Positions 45,901 through 57,314 of a stretch of 64,000 bases of DNA are shown piece after piece. The stretch is taken from the NCBI GenBank assembly GCA_947683425.1, contig CANTUQ010000160.1, forward strand, positions 186,001 to 250,000, in the 5' to 3' direction. How positions within the stretch are numbered: position 1 is the stretch's first letter; each line of letters begins with the position of its first letter. The stretch is from Excoecaria cochinchinensis (lineage: Eukaryota > Streptophyta > Magnoliopsida > Malpighiales > Euphorbiaceae). Below the pieces are notes generated by a model, which was not told the DNA's origin, made no database searches, and worked only from the letters and a program-made list of their open reading frames with translations. The translations under genes were made by a program, and so were the position numbers.

Positions 45901-47445
45901 TCGTTTATGCAATATATTTACATAAACATACTCTAGACATCCTAAAGTACCTATTTGAACCCTTAAACCAATTTAAAAATATCAACTTTACATACCTCAA
46001 TTTGACACATAAACTCCTCCACTTATTTTCTCCCACTTATTCCACCTCAAATGAAATTTTGAGACCATTATCATGGAAAATAGAGGCCGAATTTTACTTA
46101 GGAAGTTGGATTTGGTCGAAACTTGGGAGAGGAATGAAGAAAATTCAAGAGAGATGGGATATGTATCATTCGGCCTTGGAGAAAGGAGGAGAGAAATGGA
46201 GAGCTTTCTAGGGTTTTCTGATATTTAGGGGTTTATATAAGTGGTTTTGATGGGTTGGGCTTCGTCCAACCAATTGGGCCAACCTAATTCTAAGCTCATT
46301 TAAGAAATTAGGCCTAATAAGCAAATAAAAATAATTTCTCTTACTTTCCAGACTCAATTTCTCCCAAAATCAATTCAATAATTCTTAAAATATATAATTT
46401 AGCATTCACATAAAATTTTAGCTTAATCAGATACCGTTTACCGATCTGATAATTTCTTACCAGTCCGATAACTCAATTTTCTCTCTCACCGTAAAATTTA
46501 TTTTTCATTACCATTTGATTCTAGATAATATTTCAAGCAAGTCCATGCATTCAGATAATTTTTTTGAGGTCCATAACTCCATTTAGAGTTCGGTCAAACT
46601 AGTCAAACTAAAGTCAACTGGCTTGACCGGTCCGGTTCACCTTTCATCCTTAACTTTCATTTTACTCTTAATATCTTATTTGACCTTTGTTTCACTTTAA
46701 TCGGGATCCATCTCCGGTCTAGTTCAATTAAAACGGTCCAATTCACTCATTTTTCACTGTCATCATAAAATTACTTTTTCATTACCAAAATGTTTTATAC
46801 ACTATTCTGAGTCCATTTATACATTCAGATAACTTTTTGGAGGCCGTTTACTATTTTTAAAGTTTCAGTCAAATCTTGATAAAACCTAGTTATTATTTGA
46901 ATCGAACCGGAGGCTTTTCTTCAGTTTAAATTTCGGGGATCTATTTGACCTCATTTTCACTCCAAATTATATCATCTGACTCTTTATAACTTGTACTTTC
47001 CAATAGTCCAATAAAATATTTTTTACTTCTGAGTTACCGAAAAGTCACCCATCAGCCGGCTTCTCTGACCCGAGCACGTTTAACCTTTTTTCTCTTCTGT
47101 CTTTTAGGACTCAAATATTGATATTTTCACCTGAAATTCACACTACATACTCTAAAAATTTCACTGATTGCTACTGACCTGGTATTCAGGCCATTACAAG
47201 TTAGGTCAAACGAGTCTCCTGGATCTCCCCATTTGCTTATGAGAATGACCAAGCATGAAAAACAAGTACTGGAATCAAAAGAAACACGAATGCGATCATC
47301 GATAGTAATTAAATCAGTTATCAATTAAATATAAAAAAATGATTAAAATGAAATGGAATAAAGTACACAATAAAATGACAAATAAAATTAAATGAAATGA
47401 TGAAATAAATAAAACAACATATTAATTAATTAATACATAAAAAAC

Positions 47446-47447
<2 letters not shown>

Positions 47448-47521
<74 letters not shown>
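47448..47521. repeat. (TAA)n microsatellite
   Basis: About 24 uninterrupted TAA/ATA units within the truncated Tat-type LTR. Confidence 0.98.
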
Positions 47522-48692
47522 GGAGAATAAACAATAAAGTAAAATAAAAAAGAATAAAAAAATGTAAAAAAAAAGTTAAATCTATACCTAACATCACATA
47601 AAATAAATAAATAAAAAATAAATCTAAAGATATGCATGGTTACTAATTAAATATGAACAAAAAATAAATAAAAAAATAAAAAATGGGGGATCGAGTCCAG
47701 AATATTTACCCTCAGAATTCGTATTCGATGGAGGAAAAAATATGACTGATTTCCTTGTTTTGATCCGCAAAATTAGAATTGAAAATAATAAAAATTAAAA
47801 TTTTATTCTAAGAGAGAAAATTTAATTTAAAAAGAAATGATAAAAGAAAATAAAAATTCTCAAGAACAAATAATTAATTTTTTTTTATCTTAAGAACGAT
47901 TATTAATTAAAGAAAAATAAATAATTTTCAAGAACAAAAAATTATTTTTTTTTATCTCAAGAAAAATTATTGATTAAAAAAATAATGGAAGAAAAGAAAA
48001 AATTTTCAAGAACAAATAATTATTTTCTTTGTCTCAATAAATTATTGATTGGAAATTGAATTTTAAAACTTTAACAAATTTATTTGAAAAAGAAAAAAAA
48101 AATTGTACAGAGAATTCACTTGAAAGAGAAGAAAAAAAAAATTTAACCTAAAAAAAATTTCCTCCTTTCTCTTTTTATATTTTTCTATTTATATGATTAA
48201 AAATGAAAAATCTAATTAATTAAAAAAAAAAATTGAATTTTTATCAAAAATCCATTTCTTTTGGTTCAAAAATGGTAATTATCATTAAAAATCTCAAAAA
48301 GAACTGATAAAAAAAATAAAAAATAAAAAAATCCCGAAATTTGGTGGAAAATGGCATTTTCGGCAGACCAAGGGCGACCAACGCCCGTCGGTGGTGAGCG
48401 ACGGGTGTCGCTCGCGTGCGGGCGAACGACGCCCCCACACATGCGTACTTGAGGCCACCTGGCATGCTAGGGAGTCCAGCCGTTGCGCGTTGGCTATAGC
48501 AAATGCCCGAAATATTTTTTTTTTGAATAACAAATTTGACTAAATCATTATAATTTCCAAACTCTTGTTTTATTTTTATTTTTTATTTTTTTTAGTTCTA
48601 AAAAGTAATCTTGATAAGGAAATCATCACTTCCAACCTTTTTGCCTGTGAACAGGTGTTAATTTCATCATTGAGTAACACCGGTCAAGTTTT

Positions 48693-48710
48693 TGGCGCCG
48701 TTGCCGGGGA
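48693..48710 (+). other. Primer binding site, Athila type
   Basis: TGGCGCCGTTGCCGGGGA is a well-known plant retrotransposon primer site found in Athila-type elements. The flanking base pairs on the left are not an LTR CA end. Confidence 0.85.
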
Positions 48711-48821
48711 AAAACGGTGTTGTTTGTTTCATATCTTTAGTTGAGTTAGTTTGAGATTTTTATTTTTCTTTGTTTTAATTTGTTGTTTATCTTTGCAGGA
48801 AAATTTTGAGGTATTTTCAAA

Positions 48822-49628
48822 ATGATGCAAGATAGTGATCAAGACTATGAGTTGGTCCTTTTGCGAGTTGAAGTAAATGATATGATGAGGCAGATGCAAG
48901 AGTTACGACAATTGTATACACCTTCACCAGTCACCTATTCACTGTTCTTTGAAGATCCTTACTCTCAATGGGAATCACAAGAGTCTAACGTTGCCAAAAT
49001 AGAAAGTCTTCTAGACTACATATATTACAGAGAGAAGCAATTTCATGCAGAAAAGGGGGAGTGGCAGGCTACAATCAACTATCAAGAGGAGAGGATCAAA
49101 ATTCAAGAGAATCTATTAAGAAGTCAAGTATTGGGGATCCAAAATTTGGAATTCAAGTTGGGGCATTTAATTATTTCTTCGGTTGATCAAGGAGATGGTG
49201 GTGAATTAAGTCATACACCTATAAAGATTATAGAGAATTTTGAAATTTTTGAGGATGGGTTGCATGAAGAAAAAAAGGAGCCAATCATTTTTGAAGACAA
49301 ATCTTGTAGTTGTTTGGAAACTGATGTTAATTTTTCTGTGTAGGATATTACACCAAAGGAGAAAGAGTTGTGCGATTCTCAAATGGAAACACTGAATTCA
49401 GTTCATTTGAAGGATTTAATTAGGCTGAAAGAGCCGGCGGAGTTCGTTTATAGTGAACCCAAGGTGGAGTCATATTTCATCGAAGACATGGAATTTCCCA
49501 CCTTGATGGCTTTCAATGATTTTCTCTTACTGATGGGGGAAAATGAGGAGCAAAAACTGGAAAGACCATTATTTGGTTCACAAGTTCGTCCACTCGAGAG
49601 TAACATGAGTCGAGCTGGAACTCAATAA
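48822..49628 (+). pseudogene. Short gag-like ORF with one stop
   Basis: One frame of 268 codons from ATG 48822 to TAA, with a single TAG at 49341-49343. It is preceded by a T-rich tract ending TTTGCAG (48799), a likely splice acceptor. The protein is rich in Glu, Gln and Leu and probably coiled-coil (residues 10-35 and 65-130). SQVLGIQNLEFKLGHL (near residues 107-122) resembles the LExQxGQ segment near the end of Athila Gag. Capsid core and zinc knuckle are absent, so a deleted, non-autonomous gag is likelier than a full one. Identity is tentative. Confidence 0.5.
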
Positions 49629-49732
49629 ACCAGAACTTTTTCTTAACCATTCCTATTTAATTTTTCGCCATTTATCAGTGTTTTTGTGTTTTATGTTTTA
49701 ATTTTTACTTGTTTATTATTGAATCTTTATCT

Positions 49733-49757
49733 AATATATATATATATATATATATAT
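49733..49757. repeat. (TA)n microsatellite
   Basis: About 12 TA units 3' of the gag-like ORF. Confidence 0.95.
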
Positions 49758-49977
49758 TTTTATATAAAATAATATTCTTTCAATTTTTGGTGTGTTAGAA
49801 TGTTAAATTGTTGTTTTAATGTTTAATTTGTTGGTTTTTAATTTTTGATTTTAATTGGTTTTGGTTTATTTTATTGTTTTGGAATTTAACAGGGAGAATA
49901 ACTTGGGAATTAAAAAAAAAATTTTGCAGCAACAATTGTGCAGTGAAGAAGTGGGGCAGTAGCATTTTACAGGTATC

Positions 49978-50165
49978 TCACGGTGACAATTAAATTTATT
50001 GTCACCGTGACATGTATTTTAACAGGGCAGTAACGTCAGGTGTAGCGTGAAAACACAGCTGTGTTTTCAAACAAAACACAGCGGTGCTTTCATTTAAATG
50101 AGCGCCGATACACAACGCTGTGTAAAACACAGCTGTGATTCTTTTAAAAGCACAGTTGTGCTTTT
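49978..50165. repeat. Palindromes in the Athila-like fragment
   Basis: A 13-bp perfect stem TCACGGTGACAAT/ATTGTCACCGTGA with a 7-nt loop (49978-50010), the perfect 20-mer GAAAACACAGCTGTGTTTTC (50049-50068), AAAACACAGCTGTG (50124-50137) and the near-perfect AAAAGCACAGTTGTGCTTTT (50146-50165). Confidence 0.92.
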
Positions 50166-50207
50166 TACCCAGACCTGTTTTAACACGCTGTGTTCATTTC
50201 TCACTGC

Positions 50208-52236
50208 TGTAAGCACCGTGTCCCGGGGCGGTCCTGATCAGAGGTTACCCTATGATGAAATCAATGTCCGAGCCTGTATGAGGGACTGGATTTGGAGGTT
50301 TTAGTCCCGCGTTCTATGAGAAATGAGGCTTTTTACCATTCCTGGGCAGAGGGAGAGAAAAACAGAGGTTTTTTCGAGTCGAAAAGAATTTTTGTCCTCC
50401 ACAGACGGCCAGCCCGTCTGTGAAGTCAGCCTGTCGCTCCGAGTCACTGACGGCTTGTGGTATTTTCCGACGCCCGTCAAAAAGTCACCGCCCCTGTCAG
50501 AACGCCGCCTGGTTTCCCGGAGCACGCAACCGCTCCGACGCCCGTCGGTGGATGTGGCAGGGCCGTCGGACGAATCCTTTTGTCAGAAGGATTCTTCCGA
50601 CGCCCGTCGGTCGTGTCTGGCTATAAATGCTCCGGATTTTCATTTGAAAAGGGTTGGAAAAATTTTCAAAGGAGGAAACTCTGCCCAATTTCAAGCAAAT
50701 TTTCTCTCTCTTCCAACAAAACACACTTTCTAAGGGAATCTATTGAATCAAGGATCAAATCAATCAAAAGGAACTAAAACTAATTAGTTTTCTTTAGATT
50801 TTGACTCCAAAACCGATCTTTGAGGGGTTGAAGAAGAAATAGTTCATTTTCTTTCTTCGGTCCTTCATCTTTTGCTTCTCGTGGAACGTGCGGGGCTCTA
50901 ATCAACACAAGAATCTCACCCAAAGCGATTATCTGAGGGTAAATATACTGGATTCTTTCTCCATTTCATCTCATATTTATTTCCTATTGTGTTGAATTTT
51001 TAAACATCTATCCTTATTTTCTCTTATCATGACTCTCTTATCTCCCTTTTGGGATAAAACCATTTTTTGGCTTTGAAAAGGTTTTTCTCCATTCTGTTTT
51101 TTTGGAGACAGTGGTGACCGACGAGTCATCTTTATCATCGATGCCCGTCGGTCACCCACCTACAGACGCCCCTCCTTGAGTGACAAACGGGCATCTCGCT
51201 TACCTTAACCGACGCCCGTCGGTCAACCAAGGAAGGCCGTCGGTGGGTTCTGTCTCCATTTTTAATCGTTTTTTTGTCCCTTTGACTTCTTATATGTTAA
51301 TTTTATGTATATTAACATCTCTTAACTTTCTATGAGTGTATATGATTCTCTTGGATAATCCCGAGCTTGAGCAGCTGACTACCATATTTGGAGGACTTCA
51401 TCCGGTTTAGTTTTCCTAATTCTCTTAAGTATTTTCTTTATTTGTTATTCATTGATTATTTCATGTATATGGATATACTCTTTTCATACCTCGTTAACAT
51501 ATAAAGATGATCTAATGATTTGTACTCAAATAAAAATGAGATTTGTATAAATTGTAAAAAGGGGGGTCCAACGCCCTATTTTTATCCAATAAAGATCACT
51601 ACGAATAAAAATCCCCAATTTTAATAACGATGCATGCGAGGACCAAAGTCCTCAAAATAAGCAAATGCCCCGATTTATGTATGATCCGCACATTTACGGA
51701 AGGGAGTTGTATTCCGCTCCTTGTATTATTGTAATCTATTGCTTTCATTATCTATTTGATCATTTATCGCTTTCAAGATGTGAATAAGTGCGCCTTTTAA
51801 TCAATTGCATAGTGTGGAGAGAGAGAGCGAATTAATGATATTAAAATTTGATCATAAAATAACTGAGGTAGAAATAGATGAGAAATCCCGGACCCAGCTC
51901 TGGTCTTTGGGCTCGAGAGGTTAGAGGTTATCCTCCAAAATACTTCTTGGGTCACGAGGCTTTAGCGCTAATCCTAGGCTCTTTAGGGTGAGAAGTTCAC
52001 CTTCCATGACCCCTTTGGCTGGCCCAAAATGGATACCAAGCACAGTCTTAGGCTCTCCGAGGCGAGAGTAACTTTCCCAATGTTCTATTGGGTGGCGACT
52101 CCATGAAACCTCCTTGTTGCCCAACATAGACGCACTTGTGATTCATTCGCAAGCTGCCAACGGACCCGCAAATGCCCCGATCGCCCACGTGCGGGCGGTC
52201 CGAAAGGGCGGCGCGTGGGATCCGGCGCGCGTCACA
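50208..52236 (+). repeat. 5' LTR of Tat element 2
   Basis: TGTAAGCACC to GCGCGCGTCACA, 2029 bp, similar to LTR 1 in start, end and palindromes but clearly diverged in U3. Confidence 0.93.
50596..50630 (+). promoter_or_regulatory. LTR core promoter of element 2
   Basis: TCCGACGCCCGTCGG (50596-50610) lies 11 nt upstream of TATAAATG (50622-50629). Another copy of the palindrome is at 50535-50549 and a GACGGCC...CCCGTC form at 50404-50420. A second cluster follows at 51117-51245, downstream of the presumed start site. Confidence 0.7.
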
Positions 52237-52237
52237 G

Positions 52238-52256
52238 TGGCGACTCCACTGGGGAC
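52238..52256 (+). other. Primer binding site, Tat element 2
   Basis: TGGCGACTCCACTGGGGAC lies one base after the LTR; it appears intact. Confidence 0.85.
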
Positions 52257-53154
52257 GTTTATGGTTCGAGATTTCAATTTGAAAATACCTCGTTTAACAT
52301 TTATGATTAAAATTTAATTCATAAATTTGCTTTCTCTCAAATTTGCATTTGCATATCATTAGAGCCTTAGAATACGCTAGTTTGGTCCCTCTTTTAGCCC
52401 CGGTGCGTTCCTGAAGCACCTCCTCGTTTTCACTCAATTTGGGGAAGTGTTAAGGATAATCACCAGCCCAAGCCACGTACCTTAATGGTATATCAAAATG
52501 ATGACCCAATCGGTCACTATGCTTGTGATGAGATAGACCTGTCGGCAGGGATCATGCTTGGGTAGCCTTAAAGAAACATCTCCCTTGACCAAAGCTCATG
52601 TAATGGCTGTAGTTACTTTCCACAGGTGAAATGAACCCTAATCCCATGCTTGCTGTATGGATCCTCATGTATTGGGTGAGTCCAAATGTCTCGCTTGGTA
52701 ACCTAGCCAAAGGCTATCATGCCCCGGTAGGGCCATGTCGAAATTTATGGAACGTCCAAATACGTGACGATCATTATCCATCCGCTTGTACATTAGCATA
52801 GGAGTGTCATGCTGCCGGTTTTTCGCCGCGCACCATGCGCGCCAATCGGGTCCCTTGTTGACCCTTCGGCTAATCCCACCTAGGAAAGAGACTGCACAAC
52901 CACGTGTGTGGGAGAAATAAGGGCGAAAGGACCTACTTGCTTGCTTGTGCTCTGTAAGTGTTGCATATCACGATCATGCATTATAACTGCATCTCATGCA
53001 TCATGCCTAACTTTTTGTCCCTGCAGCCATCATAGATCTGTCCAGGTGGACAAGATCACCAACCGGACGACTGATTCGAGTTCCTGAGTTTGAGCTACCC
53101 AGTAGAGAGGGCCTTTCAGAAATTCTGCCAGAAATTAGTCGCACTGTATCTGAG
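52257..53154 (+). other. Untranslated leader of Tat element 2
   Basis: About 900 nt, noncoding, colinear with the leader of element 1. Confidence 0.7.
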
Positions 53155-55431
53155 ATGGCAAACTCACCCAGGGGGGATGACGCCACCAGGGCCATGATTG
53201 CGGAAGAAGTGGGCCGCCATTTCGAAGAATTCGAGGGTAGGATGATGAATATGTTGACCGTCTTGACACAGCAGAATGCTCCACAGAATCCTCCTCTTCC
53301 TCCTCTAGTGAGACAGAATGAGCCTGAGGAAGAAAGAGTTGAAAGGCGAGAAGAGCCCGTTAGGCCGCCCCCAGTAGAGTTAAGGTCAGTGGCCTCGGGA
53401 GAGCTGAGAAGAAGGCCAGTGTTGAGAATTGATGACGATAGAGATATCGAGGATGATAGGATGAGCATGGCATCTGAGAAGGGGAAGGCGCCTCAAACTG
53501 ATGACTTTATTTTAAAGAAAATGGAAGAAAGGTTCGAAGCTATGGCTCATAGGATAGGCAGAGCTCATGGGATGAATCCGGAGGATAGAGAATTGGACGG
53601 AGAGGACCCGATCCCTTATAACTTCAAAATGCCGGATGTGCCGAAGTTTGATGGTACTTCTGACCCGACCGCGCATGTGAAGCAATATTCTCTGGTCATG
53701 AAGGGGACCATGTTGTCCAAGAAGCAGAAAGTGGAATACTTTTGTCTGAGTCTGACCTCTCATGCCATAGACTGGTATCATGGCCTTGACCGCCGCACTA
53801 AAGAAGATTGGGATCTTCTCACTGAAGAGTTTTTGAAGCAGTATGACGGTAACACTAGAATGGAGGTGACTCTGAAAGATCTTGAGCTACTTCAGCAGAA
53901 GACCGGGGAATCTTTCCATGATTATCTTACCCGATGGCGGAACCGAGTAATGGAGATGCGTCGAAAGCCTGACACCCAGGATCAGATTCGTCTATTCATT
54001 AAGAACGCAAGCCCGTACTTGAAAGAGGGGTTGAGGATGAAGGGGTTGAAGGACTGGGAATCTCTCAAAGATATAGCCATCGAAGCAGAGGGAGAATTCT
54101 TGGCTCAGAAAGCTGACAATGACAATTTCGCCAAAAGGGCTAACCCCGGTCAAGGAACCAGCATGCCGGCAGGTCCCAGTAACAGCACTAGAAGAATGGG
54201 TGAAGTGTCTGCTACTGAGGTAACCACCCAGAGGAAGTTTTCGAACTTGGGGAGACCATTATCCTGGGTCTTGAAGAGGTTAATAAAGGAGGGAAAATTG
54301 CACCCTCTGGCTCCTAGGCCAGCTTTAACACAAGGGAAACCTGGACACAAAGATAACGAATTATGTGCATTCCACCAGCACTCAGGCCATATTACAGATA
54401 AATGCAAAGCGCTCCGACACTCTATCCAAGACTTGATTGATAACAAGCAAATCTCTGACCCTGAGAAGAGAGAAACCGAGAAGAAGCCCGGTTATAATGC
54501 TGTACCACCACCCGTGTTTATGATCCAATCTAGCCTGCCAGAGTGGTACATGCTACAAGATCTATATGGGAGAGGGAAGTTCGCTGCTGGTTATCTCGAG
54601 GATAGAGAGGAGAAGGCAGTTGTAGCAACCCTTGATTGCTGGTCTAGCAGTGAAAGCGGTGGAGAAGCCGAGGATGAAGAAGGAATGAACCTTGATTTGT
54701 GGGGCTCCGATGGAGACGAAGGAGAGATAGGGGCTGTGACGAGGAGTGGAAGGGTGATCCCTGAGATTATGAGGCTACCTGAGCCAGTGCAGCCATCCGC
54801 AGAGAAAGAGCCAGAGGAGAACCAGATTGTCAGACAGTTGAAGAAAACTGCAGCTCAAATATCCATCTGGGATCTGTTGAGACAATCCCCCTCTCATAGG
54901 CAAAAGGTAGTAGAAGCTTTGGTTGAGGCCATAGTCGCCACCACTATTTCCCCGTCAGAACTTTTGGTTTTAATTAAGGGAGGATCCGAGGAGAGATTGG
55001 TCTTTTCTGACGCCGACCTACCTGTTGAAGGCCGCAACCACAACCGACCCTTGTACATTAAAGCGCAGATTAACAATAAGCACACTGCTTGCGTTATGGT
55101 GGACGACGGGTCTTCTATCCATGTGTGCCCTTTGAGAGCTTTGCAAGCTTTTGGTTTAAACGAAGATATGCTCAGTGGATCTGATCTGACTATCACAGCC
55201 TACGATAACTCGAGGAGGCAAGCCTCAGGAACCTTTAAGACTTTGGTCAGGACAGGACCTATTGAAGTGGAGGTTGAATTTGTAGTTCTGCCCATACCCG
55301 CTAACTTTTCAGCTTTGCTTGGGAGACCCTGGTTTCATAAATTAGGGGAAGTGCCATCCACACTGCATCAGATGATAAAGTTCCCACACGAAGGGGAGGT
55401 GGTGACTATCAAAGCGGCCAGGGAAAACTAG
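53155..55431 (+). pseudogene. gag: gag and protease of Tat element 2
   Basis: An open frame of 758 codons starts MANSPRGDDATRAMI; this ATG is shared with element 3. The capsid domain spans about residues 155-300 (PKFDGTSDPTAHVKQYSL, EEFLKQYDGNTRMEVT). A Cys/His motif CAFHQHSGHITDKC lies near residues 404-417. The protease active site VDDGSS (Asp codons at 55102 and 55105) and LLGRPWFH lie near residues 650-725. The frame ends at TAG 55429-55431, a Gln codon (CAG) in element 1, and continues unbroken in the same frame beyond. This is the longest intact reading frame in the window. Confidence 0.93.
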
Positions 55432-56073
55432 GTCTCAGCGCTGGAAATAGCCAATCAACCTTTTAGTGGCTTCCACGTGTCCATGATAAGGGAAGAGTAC
55501 GGGTCAGTGGATAGCCCAGCTGTGGTTAATATAATGAAGAAGATGCATTATCTTCCTGGGGCTGGATTTGGCAGCAACTCCCAAGGACTGCAGACCGCAA
55601 TCACCACTCGAGGGCAAAAGAACCGGAAAGGTCTTGGACATAGAGGTGGCTTCGGCAAGAAGAAGATAACAGACAAGATCCCCCATATAACAGAGAGCTT
55701 CGTACCGGCATCCTCAGTTTGTGCATATACGGGCGAAGATGAGCTGCACTGGGTAGAGGGGAGGATTGTCCCTGGCTTCGAGATCTTTAATGATGTGTAT
55801 GACTGGCATGCCGGGTTTGTCAAGACTGCTGAAGACTTCTGGGATGAGGAGGTCATGGCTCGAAGTATCACTTGGGACAGAGGCGAGCCTGAAGAGGTTA
55901 TTACTGAAAAGATGATAGCTGCCAAGCTGAAAGGGAAGGAGAAGATAGCAGAATTAGAGCTGAAAGTGGAGAATTTGAAGTTTTCCTCCGACGAGCCTGA
56001 GGGGCCTCTGCTAAATCAGGAAGCCAGTATCCGCAACAGCATCAACCTCGGGAGTGGCAGAAGAAGACTTTAG
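55432..56073 (+). pseudogene. Post-protease G-patch-like region, Tat element 2
   Basis: Same frame as gag-protease after the 55429 stop. It contains MHYLPGAGFGSNSQG (about 55540-55585), matching the glycine-rich motif in element 1, then a linker toward RT. A small indel near 56022-56050 ends the frame at 56073, while the colinear protein goes on in the frame starting at 56054 (EEDFSLDCLFIPELFYD). Confidence 0.75.
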
Positions 56074-57314
56074 TTTAGACTGTCTTTTTATTCCAGAACT
56101 CTTTTATGATGTAAATGATAACTATAATATTATTAATAAGACAAACAATTTCTCTTATTTGTGCGATGTTTCTAATGATTTCAACATGCATGAACATGAT
56201 CATATTCCATCAATTTTTGACATTGACTCCACTGGTACAACACCTTTTAATCTGAGAACCTCGGAAAATCTGAGAGAAATTCTAATAGCATCAAGCATAA
56301 CTCCTGAGGAGAGAAAAAATTTTGAGAGAATAATAAGAAAACATGAAAAAAGTTTTTGCCTGGACCTATGAGGACATGCCAGGAATTGACCGAGACGTGG
56401 CGGAACATGCCATCCCAACTTACCCGGATTGCAAGCCTGTGAAACAGAAGTTGAGAAGGCTGAGGCCGGAATGGGCTGACAAGGTTAAGGAGGAAATTCG
56501 ACAGCAGATTGAAGCCAAGTTCCTTGTGGAAGTGCAGTATCCTACATGGCTGGCAAATGTGGTCCCTGTAGCAAAGAAGAATGGAAAGGTCAGGGTGTGT
56601 GTGGATTATCGAGATCTTATCAAAGCTTGCCCTAAAGATGATTTTCCATTACCCCATATCGATGTGTTAATAGACAGCGCCGCCAATCGTACGATGTACA
56701 GCTTTGGAGATGGTTATGTGGGCTACAACCAAATCCTGAACAAGATAGCTGATCGGGTTAAAACCGCCTTTATCACGGAGTGGGGGACCTATGCCTACCG
56801 AGTCATGCCTTTCGGCCTGAAGAACGCAGGGGCCACATATTAGAGAATGGCGACCAAAATCTTAAGCGACCTGATCCATAAAGAAGTAGAAGTGTATGTC
56901 GATGACATGATGGTTAAATCAGCCACTCGAGAGGGGCACTTTGAAGCTCTAGAGAAGTTCTTCACCCGGATTGACAAGTATAATCTACGACTTAACCCCA
57001 AGAAGTGCATTTTCGGAGTGACTTCAGGAAAACTGTTGGGATATGTCGTCAGTCAGAGGGGAATAGAAATTGACCCGGACAAGGTGAAAGCCATCAGAGA
57101 GATGCCTGTACCACAAAAAGAGAAGGATGTTAGCAGTTTCCTGGGCAAGCTGCAGTATGTTAGCCGATTCATTGCCAAGCTCACTTCGATATGCGAGCCT
57201 ATTTTTAAGCTGCTTAGAAAGGATCAGCCTGTGGTCTGTAATGAAGACTGCCAGAAAGCCTTTGACAATATCAGGGAATATCTGTTGAATCCGCCAGTGC
57301 TAAGGCCTCCGTAA
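56054..57314 (+). pseudogene. Reverse transcriptase, Tat element 2
   Basis: The linker 56054-56371 passes into RT by a one-base expansion of the A-run at 56345-56350. RT then reads 56343-57314: KAKKN-type finger region as VVPVAKKNGKVR, VCVDYRDL, FGDGYVGYNQI, RVMPFGLKNAGATY, catalytic YVDD at 56895-56906, LGYVVSQRGI. Stops are at TAG 56841-56843 (same codon as in element 1) and TAA 57312-57314. Confidence 0.93.

Larger units (their letters stand above)
38881..47198 (-). mobile_element. Solo LTR D, Ty3-type family with TGTAATGGCC start
   Basis: TSD AGTTA (38876-38880, 47199-47203). Reversed, it starts TGTAATGGCCTGAATACC and ends GGGTGTTACA. It is interrupted by solo LTR E; net about 4.53 kb, long for an LTR. 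Most of 43635-47190 is AT-rich low-complexity sequence with recurring short forms such as CATAATTGTAATAT on the reverse strand, and no gene. Confidence 0.93.
37956..48690 (-). repeat. Truncated Tat-type LTR fragment, minus orientation (interrupted)
   Basis: Outer parts 37956-38880 and 47204-48690 match the reverse of Tat LTRs. GGGCAACAAGGAGG and AACATTGGGAAAGG (38008-38058) parallel 7944-7992, and CCTCGCATGCAT at 38653 parallels 8399. The right end (48620-48690) matches the LTR start minus its outer ~25 bp, and the left end lacks TGTGACG, so both ends are lost. 38050-38350 repeats a GGGCAA...TTTTGGAATTCCCTTCCAATAGAACATTG unit (written here in two halves of under 20 bases) about four times. 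A GC-rich GACG palindrome patch is at 48370-48435. No TSD was found. Confidence 0.78.
48691..50207 (+). mobile_element. Athila-like internal fragment, possibly non-autonomous
   Basis: It starts with an Athila-type primer site, followed by an intron-like leader, a short gag-like ORF, an AT microsatellite and palindromes. It is cut at 50208 by Tat element 2. The LTR expected on its left is replaced by the reversed Tat-type LTR. No pol domain is present. Confidence 0.6.

Noticed and set aside
46002..46211. 69-codon ORF antisense to solo LTR D
   Set aside because: No recognisable domain, no counterpart in solo LTR E, and no promoter or initiation context.
47422..47637. Minus-strand ORF with a long poly-leucine run
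   Set aside because: It is only the translation of the (TAA)n microsatellite.
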